Below are positions 12,748-25,956 of a DNA stretch of 64,000 nt, piece by piece. Origin of the DNA: Aristolochia californica. Its lineage: Eukaryota; Streptophyta; Magnoliopsida; Piperales; Aristolochiaceae. The notes beneath the pieces were generated by a model, which saw only the letters and a program-made list of their open reading frames with translations, was not told the DNA's origin and did no database searches. Both the position numbers and the translations under genes were made by a program. Position 1 is the stretch's first letter, and every line of letters begins with the position of its first letter. The stretch spans positions 19,377,981 to 19,441,980 of the forward strand of contig JARWKL010000008.1 in NCBI GenBank assembly GCA_029961685.1, read 5' to 3'.

Positions 12748-15700
12748 GATTGGTAATCAACACTTAGTTAAAAATCCCCCGCCTCCCCCTTTTCCCGACG
12801 ATTGTAAAACCTGATATATAAAAACTAAAAAGAGTTTACAATTCCTCAAAATTACAGACACTTTTTGGAAGTATCTCTCCCTACATTTTTGCATTGTGCA
12901 TTTCTATTTTAGATATATACTTTTTTCGGAAATCAAAACTAGAGTTTTCACTTTCCCTTCATCTCGTAAACAAAAAAATAGAAAAAAGGCAAACTGATCA
13001 CTACAAAATGAAAATTTTAGAGTTGATGTATGGAAAGAATTAAAAGCAATAAAAAATGTAAGTAAAGAAAATTTATTAACACACCACAAATGAACACAAA
13101 AGTTTTGTTATCCAAGTTTGGGAAATTCCACTACTTCAACCCAAATAGCTCAGAATTTTTTAAAAAAGAGATTTTTCTACACATGTTTTAAAAAATGGAT
13201 ACGCATGCTTGAAACAAGTTAAAGATGCAAATGAACTATAGATCCAAACCTTTTAATGATAATAACAATAAATTCCCAAGTACACGTGCGGTGGGATATT
13301 TACCCGAGTCAAACAAGCTATTATTTTGCCCATTTACAAAAAGCTGACCTAATGATCATAGATGATTATAAAGTGATTTATCATGTATAACGGGCTATAT
13401 TTTTGAAAGGAATGACTTATGTATTGGGAGTCAACACTCACTTAAAAATCGCCCGCCTCCTCGTTTTCCCGAAAATTGCAGAACTTAGGGAATTACAATC
13501 CCTAAAAATTACAGAATTTTTTTGGAATTATCTCTCTCTACATTTGTGCATTGTGCATTCCATGTTAGATGTATACTTTTTTCTTAAATAAAATCGAGTT
13601 TTGACTTTCCCTTCATCTCGTAAATAAAAAAAGAGATAAAAGACAAATAGATCACAACAAAATGAAAATTTTAGAGTTGATGAATGGAAAGAATTTAAAG
13701 CAATGACAGATGTAAATCAAGAAAATTTATTCACACACCACAAATGAACACAAGTTTTGTTATACAGGTTTTCAAAATTCCACTAGTTCAACCATAATAG
13801 CTCGAAATTTTATAAGAAAATGATTTTTCTGCACATGTTTTAAAAAATGGATATCCATGCTTGAAACATGTGAAAGATCCAAATGACCTATGGATCCAAA
13901 CATTTTAAAGATAATAACATTAAATTCCCAAGTGAACGTTCAGTGGGATATTTACCCGATTCAAACAAGCCATTATTTTGCCCATTTACAAAAAGTTGTT
14001 GTAACGATCATAGATGATTGTAAAGTGATTTATCTTGCGTAACGGGCTGTATTTTTGTCAGGAATAACTAATGGATTGGGTGTCAACTCTTAGTTAAAAA
14101 TCTTCTCCCTCCCCCTTTTCCCGACGATTGCAAAACTTTATATATAAAAAAAAGAGTTTAAAATCCCTAAAAATTACAGCCACTTTTTGGAATTATCTCT
14201 CTATACATTTGTGCATTGTGCATTTCCATTTTAGATGTATACTTTTTTTATTAAATCAAAACTTGAGTTTTCACTTTCCCTTCATCTCGCAAACTAAAAA
14301 AGAGATAAAAGGCAAATAGATCATTACAAAATGAAAATTTTAGAGTTTATCTAAGGAAAGAATTTAAAGCAATAAAAAATTTAATTAAAAAAAATTTATT
14401 CATGCACTACAAATGATACGAAAAGTTTTGTTATCCAAGTTTGGGAAGTTCCATTAGTGCAACCCTAATTGTTCGGAATTTTATAAGAAAAACATTTTTG
14501 TACACATGTTTTAAAAAATTGATACGCATGCTTGAAACATGTTAAAGATAAAAATGAACTATGGATCCAAACATTTTAAAGAGAATAACATTAAATTCCC
14601 AAGTGAATGTGCGGTGGAAAATTTACTCGAGTCAAACATGCCATTATTTTCCCATTTACAAAAAGCTGACTTACGATCATAGATGATTGTAAAGTGATTT
14701 ATCTTGCATAACAGGCTATATTTTTGTAAGAAATGACTTATGGATTGGGAGTCAACACTCAGTTAAAAATCCCCCGCCTCCCCGTTTTCCCGACGATTGC
14801 AGAGCCTGATATATAAAAAACTAAAAAGTGTTTACAATCCCTAAAAATTACCAACACTTTTTGGAATTATCTCTCTCTAAAATTGTCCATTGTGCATTTT
14901 CACTTTAGATGTAAACTTTTTTCTTAAATCGAAATTTGAGTTTTCACTTTCCCTTCATCTCATTAACAAAAAAAGAGATAAAAGGCAAATAGATAACAAA
15001 AAAAAATGAAAATTTTAGAGTTTATGTATGGAAATAATTTAAATCAATAACAAATGTATGTAAAGAAAATTTATTCACACACCACAAATAAACACAAAAG
15101 TTTTGTTAACCTAGTTTGGGAAATTCCACTGGTTCAAACCTAATAGCTCGGAACACATGTTTTAAAAAATGGATATGCATGCTTGAAACATGTTAAAGAT
15201 GAAAATGACCTATGGATCCCAACCTTTGGAAGAGTATAACATTAAAATTCCCAAGTGAACATATGGTGGGATATTTAGCCAAGTCAAACAAGCCATTATT
15301 TTGCCCAATTACAAAAAGCTGACCTAACGATCATAGATGATTGTAAAGTGATTTATCATGCGTAACGGGCTATATTTTGTAAGGAACAACTTATGGATTG
15401 GGAGTCAACACTCAGTTAAAAATCCCCCGCCTCCCCCATTTTTCAACGGTTGCAGAACCTGATATATAAAAACTAAAAAGAGTTTACAATCCCTAAAAAT
15501 TACAGACACATTTTGGAATTATATCTCTCTCCATTTGTGTATTGTGCATTTCCTTTTCAGATGTATACTTTTTTCTTAAATCAAAACTTGAGTTTTCACT
15601 TTCCCTTCATCTCGTAGACAAAAAAAGAGAAAAAAGGCTAATAGATCACAACAAAATGAAAATTTTAGAGTTTATGTATGGAAATAATTTAAAGCAATAA

Positions 15701-17659
15701 CAAATTTTAGTAAAGAAAATTTATTCTCACACAACAAATGAACACAAGAAGTTTTGTTATCCAAGTTTTGGAAATTCCACTAGTTCAACCCCAATAGCTC
15801 AGAATTTTAAAAGATAGAGATTTTTCTACACATGTTTTAAAAAATGGATATGCATGCTTGAAACATTTTAAAGATGCAAATGACCTATTGATCTAAAATT
15901 TTTAAAGATAATAACATTAAGTTCCCAAGTGAACATTCGGTGGGATATTTACCCAAGTCAAACAAGCCATTACTTTGCCTATTTACAAAAGGCTGACCAA
16001 ACGATCATTGATGATTGTGAAGTGATTTATCAGGCGTAACGGGCTAGATTTTTGTAAGGAATGACTTATGGATTAGGATTCAACACTCAATTAAAAATCC
16101 CTGACCTCCCACTTTTCCTGAAGATTGCAAGACCTGATATATAAAAACTTAAAAGAGTTCACAATCCCTAAAAATTACAGACACCTTTTGGAATTATCTC
16201 TCTCTACATATGTGCATTGTGCATTACCATTTTAGATGAATACTGTTTTCATAAATCAAAACTTGAGTTTTCACTTTCCCTTCATCTCGTAAAAAAAAAA
16301 AGAGATAAAAGGCAAATAGATCACAGCAAAATGAAAATTTTAGAGTTTCTGTATGGAAAAAATTTAAAGCAATAAAAAATGTAAGTAAAGAAAATTTATT
16401 CACACACCACAAATGAACATAAAAGTTTTGTTATCCAAGTTGGGGAAATTCCACTTGTTCAAACCTAAAAGCTCAAAATTTTATAAGAAAGAGAATTTTC
16501 TACACATGTTTAAAAAAATGGATATGCATGCTTGAAACATGTTAAAGATGCAAATGACCTATGGATCCAAACCGTTTAAAGATAATAACATTAAATTCCG
16601 AAGTGAACGTGCGGTGGGATATTTACTCGAGTCAAATAACCCATTATTTTACCCATTTACAAAAAGTTGACCTAACGATCGTAGATGATTATAAAGTGAT
16701 TTATCATGGGTAATGGGCTATATTTTTGTAAGGAATGACTTATGGATTCGGAGTCCACCTTAGTTAAAAATCCCTCGCCTCCCCCTTTTCCCGATGATTG
16801 CAGAACTTGTTATATAAAAACTAATAATAGTTTACAATCCCTGAAAATTACAGACTTTTTTTGGAATTATCTCTCTCTACATTTGTGCATTGTGCTTTTC
16901 CATTTTAGATGTATACTTTTTTCTTAAATCTAAACTTGAGTTTTCTCTTTCCCTTCAACTCGTCATAAAAAAGAGATAAAAGGACAATAGATCACAACAA
17001 AATTTTAGCGTTTATGTCTCGAAAGAATTTAAAGCAATAATAAAAGTAAGTAAATAAAATTTATTAAAACACCACAAATGAAAACAAAAGTTTTGTTATC
17101 CAAGTTGGGGAAATTCCACCAGTTCAACCCTAATAGCTCGGAATTTTATAAGAGAGATTTTTTAACACATGTTTTAAAAAATGGATATGCATCCTTGAAT
17201 CATGTTAAAGATGTGAATGACCAATGTATCCAAACATTTTAAAAACAATAACATTAAATTCCAGAGTGAACGTTCGGTGCGATATTTACCTGAGTCAAAC
17301 AAGCCACTATGTTGCCCATTTACAAAAAGCTGACCTAACTATCATAGATGATTTTAAAGGGATTTATCATGCATAACGGGCTATATTTTTCTAATGAATC
17401 ACTTATGGATTGCGAGTCAACACTCAATTAAAAATCCCTCGCCTCCCCCTTTTTGCGACGATTGCAGAACCTGAAATATAAAAACAAAAAAGTGTTTATA
17501 ATCCCTAAAAATTATAGACACTTTTAAGAATTTTCTCTTTCTAAATTTTTGCATTGTGCATTTCAATTTTAGATGTATACTTTTTCTTAAATAAAAACTT
17601 GAGCTTTCACTTTCACTTCATCTCATATACAAAAAAAGAGATAAAAGGCAAATAGTTCA

Positions 17660-18900
17660 CAACAAAATGAAAATTTTATTGTTTATGTATGGAAAGAGTT
17701 TAAAACAATAACAAATGTTAGTAAAGAAAATTTATTCACACACCACAAATGAACACTAAAGTTTTGATATCCAAGTTTGGAAAATTCCACTAGTTGAACC
17801 CTAATAGCTCGGAATTTTTTAGGTAAGAGATTTTACTACACATGTTTTAAAAAATGGATATGCAAGTTTGAAATATGTTAAAGATGCAAATGACCTATGG
17901 ATCGAAACCTTTTAAGGACAATAAGTGAACATTCGGTGGGATATTTACCCGAGTCAAACAAGCCATTATTTTGCCCATTTACAAAAGGCTGACCTACCGA
18001 TCATAGATGAATACAAACTAGCTATATTTTTGTAAGGAATGACCTATGGATTGGGAGTCAACACTCAGTTAAAAATCCCCCGCCTCCTCCTTTTCCCGAC
18101 GATTGCAAAACTTGATATATAAAAAATAAAAAGAGTTTACAATCCCTAAAAATTACAATCACTTTTTGGAATTATCTCTCTCTACTTTTTTGCATTGTGC
18201 ATTTCCATTTTAGAAATAAACTTTTTTCTTAAATCAAAACTTGAGTTTTCACTTTCCCTTCATTTCGTATACAAAAAAAGAGATAAAAGGCAAATAGATC
18301 ACAACAAAATGAAAATTTTAGAGTTTGTGTATGGAAAGAGTTTAAAGCAATAAGAAATGTTAGTAAAGAAAATTTATTCACACACTACAAATGAACACTA
18401 AAGTTTTATTATCCAAGTTTTGAAAATTCCACTAGTTCAACCCTATTAGCTCGAAATTCTATAGGAAAGAGATTTTTGTACACATGTTTTAAAAAATGGG
18501 TATGCAATCTTGAAACATGTTAAAGATACAAATGACCTATGGATCCAAACCTTTTAAAGACAATAAGTGAACGTTAGGTGGGATATTTACCCGAGTCAAA
18601 CAAGCCATTATTTTGCCCATTTACAAAAGGTTGTCCTGCCGATCATAGATGAATGCAAACTGGCTATATGTTTTTTAGGAATGAGCTATGGATTGGGAGT
18701 CAACACTCAGTTAAAAATCCCCCGCCTCCCCCTTTTCCCGACGTTTGTAAAACTTGATATATAAAAAATAAAAAGAGTTTACAATCCCAAAAAAATATAG
18801 TGGTTTTTTTGAATTATCTCTCTATTTTGTGCATTGTGCTTTTCCATTTTAGAAATAAACTTTTTTCTTAAATCAAAACTTGAGTTTTCACTTTCCCTTC
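17660..18900. repeat. Adjacent pair of like variant monomers
   Basis: Two neighbouring copies share the same private losses. Both read ACAATAAGTGAAC, missing CATTAAATTCCC (about 17927 and 18563). Both lack about 20 bases after CATAGATGAAT (about 18010 and 18652), leaving CAAACTAGCTATA and CAAACTGGCTATA. Corresponding points are 642 bp apart (17936 and 18578). Shared deletions in adjacent copies indicate a single-monomer tandem duplication rather than chance. Outer limits are approximate. Confidence 0.82.
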
Positions 18901-19363
18901 ATCTCGTAAACAAAAAAAAGAGATAAAAGGCAAATAGATAACAACAAAAGGAAAATTTAAGAGTTTATGTATGGAAATAATTTAAAGCAATAAAAAATGG
19001 AACAAAATAAATTTTTTTCAAACACCACAAATGAACACAAAATTTTTGTTTTCCAAGTTTGGGAAATTCCAATAGTTCAACCCTAATAGCTCGGAATTTT
19101 ATAAGAAAGAGATTTTTCTACACATGTTTTAAAAAATGGATATGCAAGCTTGGAACTTGTTGAAGATGCAAATGACCTATGGATCCAAACCTTTTAAAGA
19201 TAATAACATTAAATTCCCAAGTGAACGTTTGGAGGGATAATTTTTCTGAGTCAAACAAGCTATTATTTTGACCATTTACAAAATGATGACCTAACGATCA
19301 TAGATGATTGTAAAGTTATTTTTCATGCATAACGGGCTATATTTTTGTAAGGAATAACTTATG

Positions 19364-19685
19364 GATTGGGAGTCAACACTCAGTTGAAAATCCACCGCCT
19401 CCTCCTTTTCCCGACGATTGCATAACCTGATAAATAAAAACTAAAAAAGTTTACAATCCCTCAAAATTACCGACACTTTTTGGAATTATTTACCTCTTTA
19501 TTTTTGCATTGAGCATTTTCATTTTAGATGTATACTTTTTTCTTTAATCAAAACTTGAGTTTTCACTTTCCCTTCATCTCGTAAACAAACAAATAGAAAA
19601 AAGGCAAATAGATCACTACAAAATGAAAATTTTAGAGTTTATGTATGGAAAGATTTTAAAGCATTAAAAAATATTAGTAAAGAAA
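19364..19685. repeat. Severely truncated monomer, 322 bp
   Basis: The copy ends at about 19690 where GTAAAGAAAATTTA joins directly to TGAGTCAACACTAAG, so roughly 351 bp are missing, from TTCACACACC through GGATTGG. Its 5' half carries ATAGAAAAAAGG, ATCACTACAAAATG and AGCATTAAAAAATATTAG, which are also found in the intact monomer at about 20580-20680. Confidence 0.87.
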
Positions 19686-21704
19686 ATTTATGAGTCAACA
19701 CTAAGTTTAAATCCCCCACATCCTCCTTTTCCCGACAATTGAAGAACATGATATCTAAAAAACTAAATAGACTTTACAATCTCTAAAAATTACCGACAGT
19801 TTTTGGAATGATCTCTCTCTATATTTGTGCATTGTGTATTTACATTTTAGATGTATACTTTTTTCTTAAATAAAAACTTGAGTTTTCACTTTCCCTTCAT
19901 CTCGCAAACAAAAAAAAAGATAAAAGGCAAATAGATCACAACAAAATGAAAATTTTAGAGTTTATGTATGGAAAGAATTTAAAGCAATAACAAATGTAAG
20001 TAAATAAAATTTATTCACACACCACAAATGAACACAAAAGTTTTGTTGTCCAAGTTTGGGAAATTCCACTAGCCCAACCCTATTAGCTCGAAATTTTATA
20101 AGAAAGAGATTTGTTAACACTTGTTTTAAAAAAACGGATATGCATACTTGAAACATGTGAAAGAAGAAAATGACCTATGGATCCAAACCTTTTAAAGATA
20201 GTAACATTAAATTCCCAAGTGAACGTGCGGTGGGATATTTACCCAAGTCAGACAAGCCATTATTTTGCCCATTCACAAAAAGCTGACCTAATGATCATAG
20301 ATGATTGTAAAGTGACTTATCATGCCTTACGGGCTATATTTTTATAAGGAATGACTTATGGATTGGGAGACAACACTCAGTTAAAAATCCCCCGCATCCC
20401 CCGTTTCCCGACGATTGCAGAACATATATATTAAAAACTAAAAAGAGTTTACAATCCCTAAAAATTACAGACACTTTTTGGAATTATCTCTCACTACGTT
20501 TGTGCATTGTGCGTTTCCATTTCAGATGTATACTTTTTTCTTAAATCAAAACTTGAGTTTTCACTTTCCCTTCATCTCGTAAACAAAAAAATAGAAAAAA
20601 GGCAAATAGATCACTACAAAATGAAAATTTTAGAGTTTATGTATGGAAAGAATTTAAAGCATTAAAAAATATTAGTAAAAAAAATTTATTCACACACCAC
20701 AAACGAACACAAGAGTTTTTTTATCCAAGTTTGGGAAAATTCCACTAGTTCAACATTAATAGCTCAGAATTTTATAAGAAAGAAAATTTTCAACACATAT
20801 TTAAAAAAAAAGGATATGCATGCTTGAAACTTGTTAAAGATTGAAATGACATATGGATCCAAACCTTTTAAAGATAATAACTTTAAATTCCCAAGTGAAC
20901 GTGCGGTGGGATATTTACCCGAGTCAGACAAGCCATTAATTATCCCATTTACAAAAAGCTGACCTAACGATCATACATGATTTTAAAGGGATTTGTCATG
21001 CGTAACGGGCTATATTTTTTTAAGGAAGGACTTATGGATTGGGAGTCAACACTAAGTTAAAAATCCCCTGCATCCCCCTTTTCCCGACAATTGAAGAACT
21101 TGATATATAAAAAACTAAATAGAGTTTACAATCCCTAAAAATTATAGACACTTTTTGGAATTATCTCTCTCGATATTTGTGCCTTGTGCATTTACATTTT
21201 AGATGTATACATTTTTCTTAAATCAAAACTTGAGTTTTCACTTTCCGTTCATGTCGCAAACAAAAAAAGAGACAAAAGGCAAATAGATCACAACAAAATA
21301 AAAATTTTAGAGGTATGGAAATAATTTAAAGCAATAACAAATGTAAGTAAAGAAAATTTATTCACGCACCACAAATGGACACAAAATTTTTGTTATCCAA
21401 GTTTGGGAAATTCCACTAGCCCAACCCTAATAGCTCGGAATTTTATTAGAGAGATTTTTTTACACATGTTTTAAAAAATGGATATGCATGCTTGAAATAT
21501 GTTAAAGATGAAAATGACCTTTGGATCTAATCCTTTTAAAGGGAATAACATTAAATTCCCAAGTAAACGTGCTATGGGATAATTATCGGAGTCAAACAGG
21601 CCATTATTTTGTCCATTTACAAAAAGCTGACTTAACGGTCATAGATGATTGTAAAGTGATTTATCATGCATAATGGGCTATATTTATGTAAGGAATGACT
21701 TATG
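19364..21704. repeat. Probable two-monomer (dimer) duplication
   Basis: The truncated monomer at 19364 resembles the one at 20361 (ATCACTACAAAATG, GCATTAAAAAATATTAG). The monomer starting near 19686 resembles the one at 21037 (CCCGACAATTGAAGAAC, AAAAACTAAATAGA, CTCGCAAAC or GTCGCAAAC, TTTACATTTTAGATG). This gives an A-B-A'-B' order. Identity is well below that of the recent HORs, and GTCAGACAAGCC is shared by B and A', so gene conversion has blurred it. Confidence 0.65.
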
Positions 21705-21912
21705 GATTCGGAGTCAACACTCAGTTAAAAATCCCTCGCCTCCCCCATTTCCCGACGATTGCAGAACTTGGTATAGAAAAAACTAAAAAGAGTTTACAAT
21801 CCCTAAAAATTACAGACACATTTTGGAATTATCTCTCTCTAAATTTGTGCATTGTGCATTTCCATTTTAGATGTATACTTTATTCTTAAATAAAAACTTG
21901 AGTTTTCACTTT

Positions 21913-23934
21913 CCCTTAAGCTCGTAAACAAAATATGGGATAAAAGGCAAATAGATCACAACAAAATGAAACTTTTAGAGTTTATTTATGGAAAGAATTT
22001 AAAGCAATAAAAAATGTAAGTAAAGAAAATTTATTCTCACACCAGAAATGAACACAAAAGTTTTATTATCCTAGTTTGGGAAATTCCGCTACTTCTACCT
22101 TGATAGCTCGGAATTTTATAAAAAAGAGATTTTTCTACACACGTTTCAAAAAATGGATGTCCATGCTTGAAACATGTTAAAGATGCAAATGACCTAGGGA
22201 TCCAAACCTTTTAAAGAGAATAACATTAAATTCCCAAGTAAACGTGTAGTGGGATATTTACTCGAGTCAAAGAAGCCATTATTTGCCCATTTACAAAAAG
22301 CTGACCTAACGATCATAGATGATTTTAAAGTGAATTATCATGCGTAATGGGCTATATTTTTGTAAGGAATGACTTATGGATTGGGAGTCAACACTCAGTT
22401 AAAAATCTCTCGCCTACCCCTTTTTCTGACGATTGCAGAATCGGATATATATAACAAACTAAAAAGAGTTTACAATCTCTAAAAATTAAAGATGCTTTTT
22501 GGAATTATCTCTCTCTACATTTGTGTATTGTGTATATCCATTTTAGATATATACTTTTTTCTTAAATTAAAACTTGAGTTATCACTTTCCCTTCATCTCG
22601 TGAACACAAAAAGAGATAAAAGGCAAATAGATCACAACAAAATGAAAATTTTAGAGTTTATTTATGGAAAGAATTTAAAGAAATAACAAATGTAAGTAAA
22701 GAAAATTTATTCACATTCCACAAAAGAACACAAAATTTTTGTTATCCAAGTTTGAGAAATTCCACTAGTTCAACCCTAATAGCTCGGAATTTAATAAGAA
22801 AGAGATTTTTCTACACATGTTATAAAAAATGGATAAGCATGCTTGAAACATGTTAAAGATACAAATGACCTATGGATCAAAACCTTTTGAAGAGAATAAC
22901 ATTAAATTACCTAGTTAACACGCGGTAGGATATTTACCTGAGTCAAACAAGCCATTATTTTGCCCATTGACAACAAGCAGACCTAATGATCATATATGAT
23001 TGTAAACTGATTTATCATGTGTAACGGCCTATATTTTTTTAAGGAATGACTTATGGATTGGGAGTCAACCCTCAGTTAAAAATCCCCCGCCTCCCCTTTT
23101 CCCGAAAATTGCAGAACCTGATATATTAAAAACTAAATAGAGTTTACATTCCCTAAAAATTACAGATAGTTTTTGGAATCATCTCTCTCTACATTTGTGC
23201 ATTGTGCATTTACATTTTAGATGTATACTTTTTTCTTATATCAAAACTTGAGGTTTCACTTTCCCTTCATCTTGTAAACAAAAAAAGAGATAAAAGGCAA
23301 ATAGATTACCACAAAATGAAAATTTTAAAGTTTATGTATGGAAAAAATTCAAAGCAATAGTAAATGTAAGTAAAGAAATTTTTTTCACATACCACAAATG
23401 AACACAAAAGTTTTGTTACCCAAGTTAGGGAAATTCGACTAGTTCATCCCTTATAGCACGGAATTTTATAAGAAAGAGATTTTTCTACACATGTTTTGAA
23501 AAATGGATATGCATGCTTGAACCATGGTAAAGATGCAAATGACATATGCATCCAAACCATTTAAAGAGAACAAAATTAAATTCTCAAGTGAAAGTGCGGT
23601 GGGATATTTACCCGAGTCAAACAAGCCATTATTTTACCAATTTACAAAAATCTGACCTGAAGATCATAGATGACTGTAACGTGATTTATCATGCATAACG
23701 GGTTATATTTTGTAAGGAATGACTTATGGATTGGGAGTCAACACTCAGTTAAAAATCCCCCTCCTCCCCCTTTTCCCGACGATTGCATAACCAAATATAT
23801 AAAGACAAAAAAGAGCTTACAATCCCTAAAAATTGGAGACACTTTTTGGAATTATCTCTCTGTACATTTGTGCATTGTGCATTTCAATTTTAGATTTATA
23901 CTTTTTTCTTAAATCAAACTTGAGTTTTCACTTT
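21913..23934. repeat. Three-monomer HOR (2.02 kb), copy 1
   Basis: Landmarks are at 22379, 23056 and 23729. Private motifs include CCCTTAAGCTCG at the start, CACACCAGAAATG, CTACTTCTACCTTGATAGC, ATTCACATTCCACAAAAG and CCCCCTCCTCCCCC. All recur 2022-2023 bp later. The left boundary is placed at CCCTTAAGCTCG because the sequence left of it does not share copy-specific bases with the other copy. Confidence 0.93.
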
Positions 23935-25956
23935 CCCTTAAGCTCGTAAACAAAAAAATAGATAAAAGACAAATAGATCACAACAAAATAAAAATTTTAG
24001 AGTTTATTTATGGAAAGAATTTAAAGCAATAACAAATGTAAGTAAAGAAAATTTATTCTCACACCAGAAATGAACACAAAAGTTTTATTATCCTAGTTTG
24101 GGAAATTCCACTACTTCTACCTTGATAGCTCGGAATTTTATAAAAAAGAGATTTTTCTACACACGTTTCGAAAAATGGATGTCCATGCTTGAAACATGTT
24201 AAAGATGCAAATGACCTAGGGATCCAAACCTTTTAAAGAGAATAACATTAAATTCCCAAGTAAACGTGTAGTGGGATATTTACTCGAGTCAAAGAAGCCA
24301 TTATTTGCCCATTTACAAAAAGCTGACCTAACGATCATAGATGATTTTAAAGTGAATTATCATGCGTAACGGGCTATATTTTTTTAAGGAATGACTTATG
24401 GATTGGGAGTCAACACTCAGTTAAAAATCTCTCGCCTACCCCTTTTTTCTGACGATTGCAGAACCGGATATATATAACAAACTAAAAAGAGTTTACAATC
24501 TCTAAAAATTAAAGATGCTTTTTGGAATTATCTCTCTCTACATTTGTGTATTGTGTATATCCATTTTAGATATATACTTTTTTCTTAAATTAAAACTTGA
24601 GTTATCACTTTCCCTTCATCTCGTGAACACAAAAAGAGATAAAAGGCAAATAGATCACAACAAAATGAAAATTTTAGTGTTTATTTATGGAAAGAATTTA
24701 AAGAAATAACAAATGTAAGTAAAGAAAATTTATTCACATTCCACAAAAGAACACAAAATTTTTGTTATCCAAGTTTGAGAAATTCCACTAGTTCAACCCT
24801 AATAGCTCGGAATTTAATAAGAAAGAGATTTTTCTACACATGTTTTAAAAAATGGATAAGCATGCTTGAAACATGTTAAAGATACAAATGACCTATGGAT
24901 CAAAACCTTTTGAAGAGAATAATATTAAATTACCTAGTTAACACATGGTGGGATATTTACCTGAGTCAAACAAGCCATTATTTTGCCCATTGACAACAAG
25001 CAGACCTAACGATCATATATGATTGTAAACTGATTTATCATGTGTAACGGCCTATATTTTTTTAAGGAATGACTTATGGATTGGGAGTCAACCCTCAGTT
25101 AAAAATCCCCCGCCTCCCCTTTTCCCGAAAATTGCAGAACCTGATATATTAAAAACTAAATAGAGTTTACATTCCCTAAAAATTACAAATAGTTTTTGGA
25201 ATTATCTCTCTCTACATTTGTGCATTGTGAATTTACATTTTAGATGTATACTTTTTTCTTATATCAAAACTTGAGTTTTCACTTTCCCTTCATCTTGTAA
25301 ACAAAAAAAGAGATAAAAGGCAAATAGATTACCACAAAATGAAAATTTTAAAGTTTATGTATGGAAAAAATTCAAAGCAATAGTAAATGTAAGTAAAGAA
25401 ATTTTTTTCACACACCACAAATGAACACAAAAGTTTTGTTACCCAAGTTAGGGAAATTCGACTAGTTCATCCCTTATAGCATGGAATTTTATAAGAAAGA
25501 GATTTTTCTACACATGTTTTAAAAAATGGATATGCATGCTTGAACCATGGTAAAGATGCAAATGACATATGCATCCAAACCATTTAAAGAGAACAAAATT
25601 AAATTCTCAAGTGAAAGTGCGGTGGGATATTTACCCGAGTCAAACAAGCCATTATTTTACCAATTTACAAAAATCTGACCTGAAGATCATAGATGACTGT
25701 AACGTGATTTATCATGCATAACGGGCTATATTTTGTAAGGAATGACTTATGGATTGGGAGTCAACACTCAGTTAAAAATCCCCCTCCTCCCCCTTTTCCC
25801 GACGATTGCATAACCAAATATATAAAGACAAAAAAGAGCTTACAATCCCTAAAAATTGGAGACACTTTTTGGAATTATCTCTCTGTACATTTGTGCATTG
25901 TGCATTTCAATTTTAAATTTATACTTTTTTCTTAAATCGAACTTGAGTTTCACTTT
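23935..25956. repeat. Three-monomer HOR (2.02 kb), copy 2
   Basis: Landmarks at 24401, 25079 and 25752 correspond to copy 1 at offsets of 2022-2023 bp. Identity is about 99% by eye. It ends where CACTTTCCC continues with TTCATCTCG instead of TTAAGCTCG, so there is no third copy. Differences include a run of seven T at 24391-24397 and ACACATGGTGGGAT at about 24942, where copy 1 has ACACGCGGTAGGAT. Confidence 0.93.

Larger units (their letters stand above)
10729..21912. repeat. Divergent satellite monomers with rearrangements
   Basis: Landmarks: 11224, 11873 (itself missing about 24 bp), 12748, 13422, 14074, 14743, 15396, 16071, 16745, 17408, 18049, 18691, 19364, about 19686 (only the GAGTC end remains), 20361, 21037 and 21705. 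Steps of 875 (11873 to 12748) and 322 (19364 to 19686) come from large internal deletions described separately. No gene, RNA gene or foreign insertion was seen. Confidence 0.92.

Noticed and set aside
12904..13089. Recurring minus-strand small peptide starting MWCVNKFSLLTF, also near 16224, 36804 and elsewhere
   Set aside because: It is the same stretch of the monomer read on the other strand. The frames have different lengths and stops in each copy, as expected of drifting repeat DNA rather than a gene family.
23691..23912. Recurring plus-strand peptide with a run of prolines from the C-rich box (also 25714, 30976, 44408, 47751)
   Set aside because: The proline run is simply the pyrimidine-rich box in one frame. 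It is not maintained in most monomers, and no ribosomal or promoter context is seen.
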